Assembly: GCF_000969445.1 (NCBI RefSeq)
Contig: NZ_JZEY01000054.1
Span: 1,178,001-1,242,000, forward strand
Reading direction: 5' to 3'
Length of the DNA: 64,000 nucleotides
DNA from: Devosia chinhatensis
Lineage (GTDB): Bacteria; Pseudomonadota; Alphaproteobacteria; Rhizobiales; Devosiaceae
Part shown: piece by piece, positions 61,368 to 64,000 of the stretch
How the letters are laid out: each line of letters opens with the position of its first letter
Numbering within the stretch: the first letter of the stretch is position 1
The notes under the pieces: model-generated
Databases searched by the model: none
The model's input: the letters and a program-made list of their open reading frames with translations, nothing else
What the model was told of the DNA's origin: nothing
Program-made: the position numbers and the translations under genes

Positions 61368-64000
61368 ATGGATCAACGGACAAATTCTCTGGATCAGAAC
61401 GTCGTGGGGGCGACCATCCATATGGCAACAAGACCATATTCGCAGAAGTCGGTCTTCGACCTGGAAGCGATCTTCGAGCGTTCGGCCAACGATGCCAATG
61501 AACTCGGACGGCTTGCCAACGAATTGGCGTTCCGCAACACGGCGAAGGCACGGTCCTTGGCCATGAAGATTGACGAAGCGCTGGCCGTGCTTGCCAAGCA
61601 GAAGGTCGTGCTAATCACCGGCTCAGGCGCTGCCGCAAAACACGCATCTCCACCGCCGGCTGCTCCCAACCCTCCATCAGCAAAGCCAAGCGCGCCACAA
61701 TTGAAGGTCGTGCCCCCAGCCCAACCCGCGGAAACAAAGCAGGTTGCGCCGGCAGGTAATCGCATAGATCTCGGCCCGCTGCCCACCTTCGAGCCCACGG
61801 GCAGGACCAATGATCCTCAGGCCATATTGGCTGCTTGGACCGCCTTGGAGGCGCTCTCGCCACAGGGCTACAAGCGCCCTGAAGACATGGCCTCGGGAGA
61901 CAGATCTCGGGTCACGCTGCTCGAGCGCGGAATACCTTGGGGGCCAGACGCCCGCAGCAAGCCCAATCACCGGCTCTACTTCGAGGTCGTCCTTGGCGCG
62001 ATCGCTCTCGACAAGGCCACAGACGAGCTGGTGAAAGTCTTCGGCGAGGACGAGGAGCGGTCGCGGCCCGATGGCAAGCGCGCGGCCATCGCCTCGATCC
62101 TGATCGACAAGGAGGGCTTCGTCCTCGAGGAGAATGGCGTCGCTGTCTCGAGCTTCGCGTGGGCCTTGAAGCCGGCACTGGAGTTGAAGCTGGGCAGCCT
62201 GGGGGCCTGGCCCAAGGTCGAGCAACGCATTCTAGAGCGCCTGGATCGCATGGTCAGGCGCCACGACGAAGACGGAAATCCGATCGCCATCGACCTCGAT
62301 GTCGTCCATTCGGCGCATAGCTGGCTGGTTTCGCAGTTCGAGGTGCCGGTGCATCTCGTCGAACCGCCAACGTTCGCATTGAAGGTGTTTCACCACTTCA
62401 AGGCGAAGACGCCACCCGAGCCATCGCTGTTGAACTCCTTCTACCTCGAGGATCTTGCCAAGGCCTCGGAGATGATCGGAGCGAACGGGGCAGGGGTCGG
62501 GCTGCAGCGCTATCTCGGCATCGGCAGGCCCGAAGATCGAGTGGACGTCCTGTCGCCAGCCTCTGCGGTGGAACCGTTCGTGGCGCCTTCGCTGATGCCG
62601 CAGGCGCGTTGGCCATCGGCCGGCGGTCATCCGCTCGTCCTGCTACAGCAGGCGGCAGTCAATGCCGCGCGCGAAGAGCTGGGCGACGACGCTGGCATCA
62701 TGGGGGTCAATGGACCGCCCGGCACCGGGAAGACGACTTTGCTCAGGGATGTGGTGGTTGGGTGCGTGCTCGACCGAGCCACCGCCATGGCGGGATTCCA
62801 GAATCCACAGGATGCGTTCTCGACGACTGGAGAGAAGCTGGCGTTTGGTTCCAATGCCTTCCTCCACTTCTATCGACTCGACGCCTCGCTCAAGGGCCAT
62901 GAGATCGTCGTGGCTTCGTCCAACAACAAGGCCGTCGAGAACGTCAGCAAGGAACTGCCTCTCAAGGAAGCCAATGGCCAAAACGGCGAGATGGCCTATT
63001 TCCGATCGATCAGCGATCTCATCGCCAATCCCAAGCGGGCTGGATATTTCGAGGCCGAGGAGGAAGCGAATGCCGTCACGGTGGAGACATGGGGGCTGAT
63101 CGCCGCGGTTCTCGGCAATGGCCGCAATCGTGGCGCTTTCCAGCAAGGCTTTTGGTGGAACGAGGACGGCGGCTTCCTAACCTATCTGAAGGCCGCGCGC
63201 GGCAACAACGTCATGCGCGAGATCAAGGACGAGCGCACGGGCGAGGTCATCAGGCGCGAGATGCCGAGCGTGGTGATCAATGAGAAGCCGACAACCAATG
63301 AGGCCGATGCGGCGGCCCAATGGCGGAAGGCTCGCTCGGCCTTCCTGAAACAGAAGAAGGCCGTCGATGCCGAGCTCGCTGCTATCGAAGGGATGCGTCG
63401 CGACATTCACGCCCGGAAGGAAGCGATCTCCGAATTGCAGCGGCTGAACGAATTGCGTCCGCGGTTCGACCAGGCGGTCGCCAATGCCCGGCAGGCGGGT
63501 GAAGCAAGGCGGCAGGAGCACGCCACCGCGAATGCTCAGGCCGAGCGCGACAACACAATGTTCGACAGCCATCTGGCCGGCCGCCCAGGATTCTTTGCCA
63601 GATTGTTCGGCACTGCGTCGTGGAAAGCCTGGAGTGCCAGCCAGCAGCGTCTGGCCGGTGCGATGCGGCAGTCCGTGCAGCGTGCCCAAGAGGCCAGCAA
63701 TGCCCTCGAGGCGGCGCGCGCCGAGTGGAGCAAGGCCCAAGGTCAACTCCAGCAGCTTGATCGAGCAGTGGCGGGCAAGCAGCAGGATGTCATGCGGCTC
63801 GACACTGCTTCGTCTGCGGCGCGAAGCCGCCTTGGCGATCGCGTCATCGACGACATCTTCTTCCAGAAGGATCACGAAACCATCCAACTGACGGCACCGT
63901 GGCTGCCCGACGACGTGCATCGAATGCGCGAGGATCTGTTCGCTGCCGCATTGGCAGTTCACAAGGCTTTCATCGATGCTTCGGCCAACCGGCTGCAGCA
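61368..64000 (+). CDS. Large SF1 helicase with N-terminal extension (3' end outside window)
   Basis: The frame is open for 877 codons to the window edge. The start may be 61368 or the ATG at 61422, which has a GGGGG sequence upstream. Residues 1-130 have a helical start and a Pro/Ala-rich linker. Residues about 150-420 are an unassigned domain. Walker A is GVNGPPGTGKTTLLRDVVVG (P-loop at 449-456), the form found in UvrD/Dna2-like SF1 helicases, with motif Ia in IVVASSNNKAVENV. A long charged coiled coil follows (about 645-815) before motif II, which is not reached. The full protein is probably over 1,100 residues. Confidence 0.8.
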   Translation, partial: MDQRTNSLDQNVVGATIHMATRPYSQKSVFDLEAIFERSANDANELGRLANELAFRNTAKARSLAMKIDEALAVLAKQKVVLITGSGAAAKHASPPPAAPNPPSAKPSAPQLKVVPPAQPAETKQVAPAGNRIDLGPLPTFEPTGRTNDPQAILAAWTALEALSPQGYKRPEDMASGDRSRVTLLERGIPWGPDARSKPNHRLYFEVVLGAIALDKATDELVKVFGEDEERSRPDGKRAAIASILIDKEGFVLEENGVAVSSFAWALKPALELKLGSLGAWPKVEQRILERLDRMVRRHDEDGNPIAIDLDVVHSAHSWLVSQFEVPVHLVEPPTFALKVFHHFKAKTPPEPSLLNSFYLEDLAKASEMIGANGAGVGLQRYLGIGRPEDRVDVLSPASAVEPFVAPSLMPQARWPSAGGHPLVLLQQAAVNAAREELGDDAGIMGVNGPPGTGKTTLLRDVVVGCVLDRATAMAGFQNPQDAFSTTGEKLAFGSNAFLHFYRLDASLKGHEIVVASSNNKAVENVSKELPLKEANGQNGEMAYFRSISDLIANPKRAGYFEAEEEANAVTVETWGLIAAVLGNGRNRGAFQQGFWWNEDGGFLTYLKAARGNNVMREIKDERTGEVIRREMPSVVINEKPTTNEADAAAQWRKARSAFLKQKKAVDAELAAIEGMRRDIHARKEAISELQRLNELRPRFDQAVANARQAGEARRQEHATANAQAERDNTMFDSHLAGRPGFFARLFGTASWKAWSASQQRLAGAMRQSVQRAQEASNALEAARAEWSKAQGQLQQLDRAVAGKQQDVMRLDTASSAARSRLGDRVIDDIFFQKDHETIQLTAPWLPDDVHRMREDLFAAALAVHKAFIDASANRLQ

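Larger units (their letters stand above)
45232..64000. mobile_element. Tn7-like transposon with defence-type cargo (one end in window)
   Basis: The element carries tnsA, tnsB, tnsC and tniQ in order on the minus strand, with tniQ nearest the chromosomal junction, then an FtsH-like protease, a TerB/BrxD-like/helicase operon, a DUF5677-like gene and a large SF1 helicase. Core chromosomal genes stop at 45224 and none appears again. The presence of TnsA predicts cut-and-paste transposition. No Cas gene or CRISPR array is seen. The far end is beyond 64000. Confidence 0.75.

Noticed and set aside
45232-64000. CRISPR-associated (CAST) transposon
   Set aside because: No cas gene or repeat-spacer array is seen, and the 608-residue TniQ is of the long, sequence-specific TnsD type rather than the short CAST type. 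Only a gene beyond 64 kb could change this.

Overview
The window reads as the chromosome of an alphaproteobacterium of the Hyphomicrobiales (Rhizobiales), most like Devosia or a close relative. The grounds are gene content and order: popZ next to valS, an ExoR-like Sel1 protein, the run dgt-argS-SPOR-scpAB-tatABC-serS-surE-NlpD-like, a single-chain secDF behind yajC, mipZ, trmFO, DUF1127 proteins and a GC-rich codon bias. The genus is an inference; no rRNA is present.

Layout. 1-6.5 kb is an accessory stretch: envelope proteins (DUF1236, DUF6600, a one-helix protein, a FecR-domain protein with asparagine/glycine repeats), decayed fragments of an EAL protein, a GAF protein, a LysR regulator and a phage-type integrase, a secreted thermonuclease, and tRNA-Cys(GCA). 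Two genes here share one promoter design: TTACA-N6-TTACA about 45 bases upstream of GGAAC-N17-GTT. 6.5-45.2 kb is core chromosome: tolC, popZ, valS, exoR-like, xthA, a serine hydrolase, erpA, dgt, argS, SPOR, scpA, scpB, a lone ABC ATPase, tatABC, serS, surE, an NlpD-like lipoprotein, a DUF815 ATPase, yajC, secDF, a DUF498 protein, a squalene/phytoene-synthase-like protein, a thioesterase, trmFO, a DJ-1/PfpI protein, two small proteins, mipZ, an HxlR regulator, a D,D-carboxypeptidase, a TusA protein, a CAP lipoprotein, an exporter-fold ABC transporter coupled to a siderophore-interacting reductase, and a PfkB kinase. A probable unannotated structured RNA lies on the minus strand between valS and exoR.

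45.23 kb to beyond 64 kb is a Tn7-like transposon inserted a few bases after the stop codon of the PfkB kinase gene. It encodes TnsA, TnsB, TnsC and a long TnsD-like TniQ in overlapping minus-strand genes. Upstream on the same strand are two very small genes and a membrane-free FtsH-like AAA+ zinc protease with a small coupled partner. Divergent from these is a tightly overlapping cargo operon: a membrane-anchored TerB-N/TerB/TerB-C protein, a BrxD-type P-loop ATPase (DUF2791) and a BrxHI/Lhr-like SF2 helicase. It is followed by a DUF5677-like gene on the other strand and a very large SF1 helicase that runs off the window. The cargo looks like an anti-phage or DNA-processing island; it has BREX accessory parts but none of the BREX core (PglZ, PglX, BrxC) is visible. 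The far end of the transposon is outside the window.
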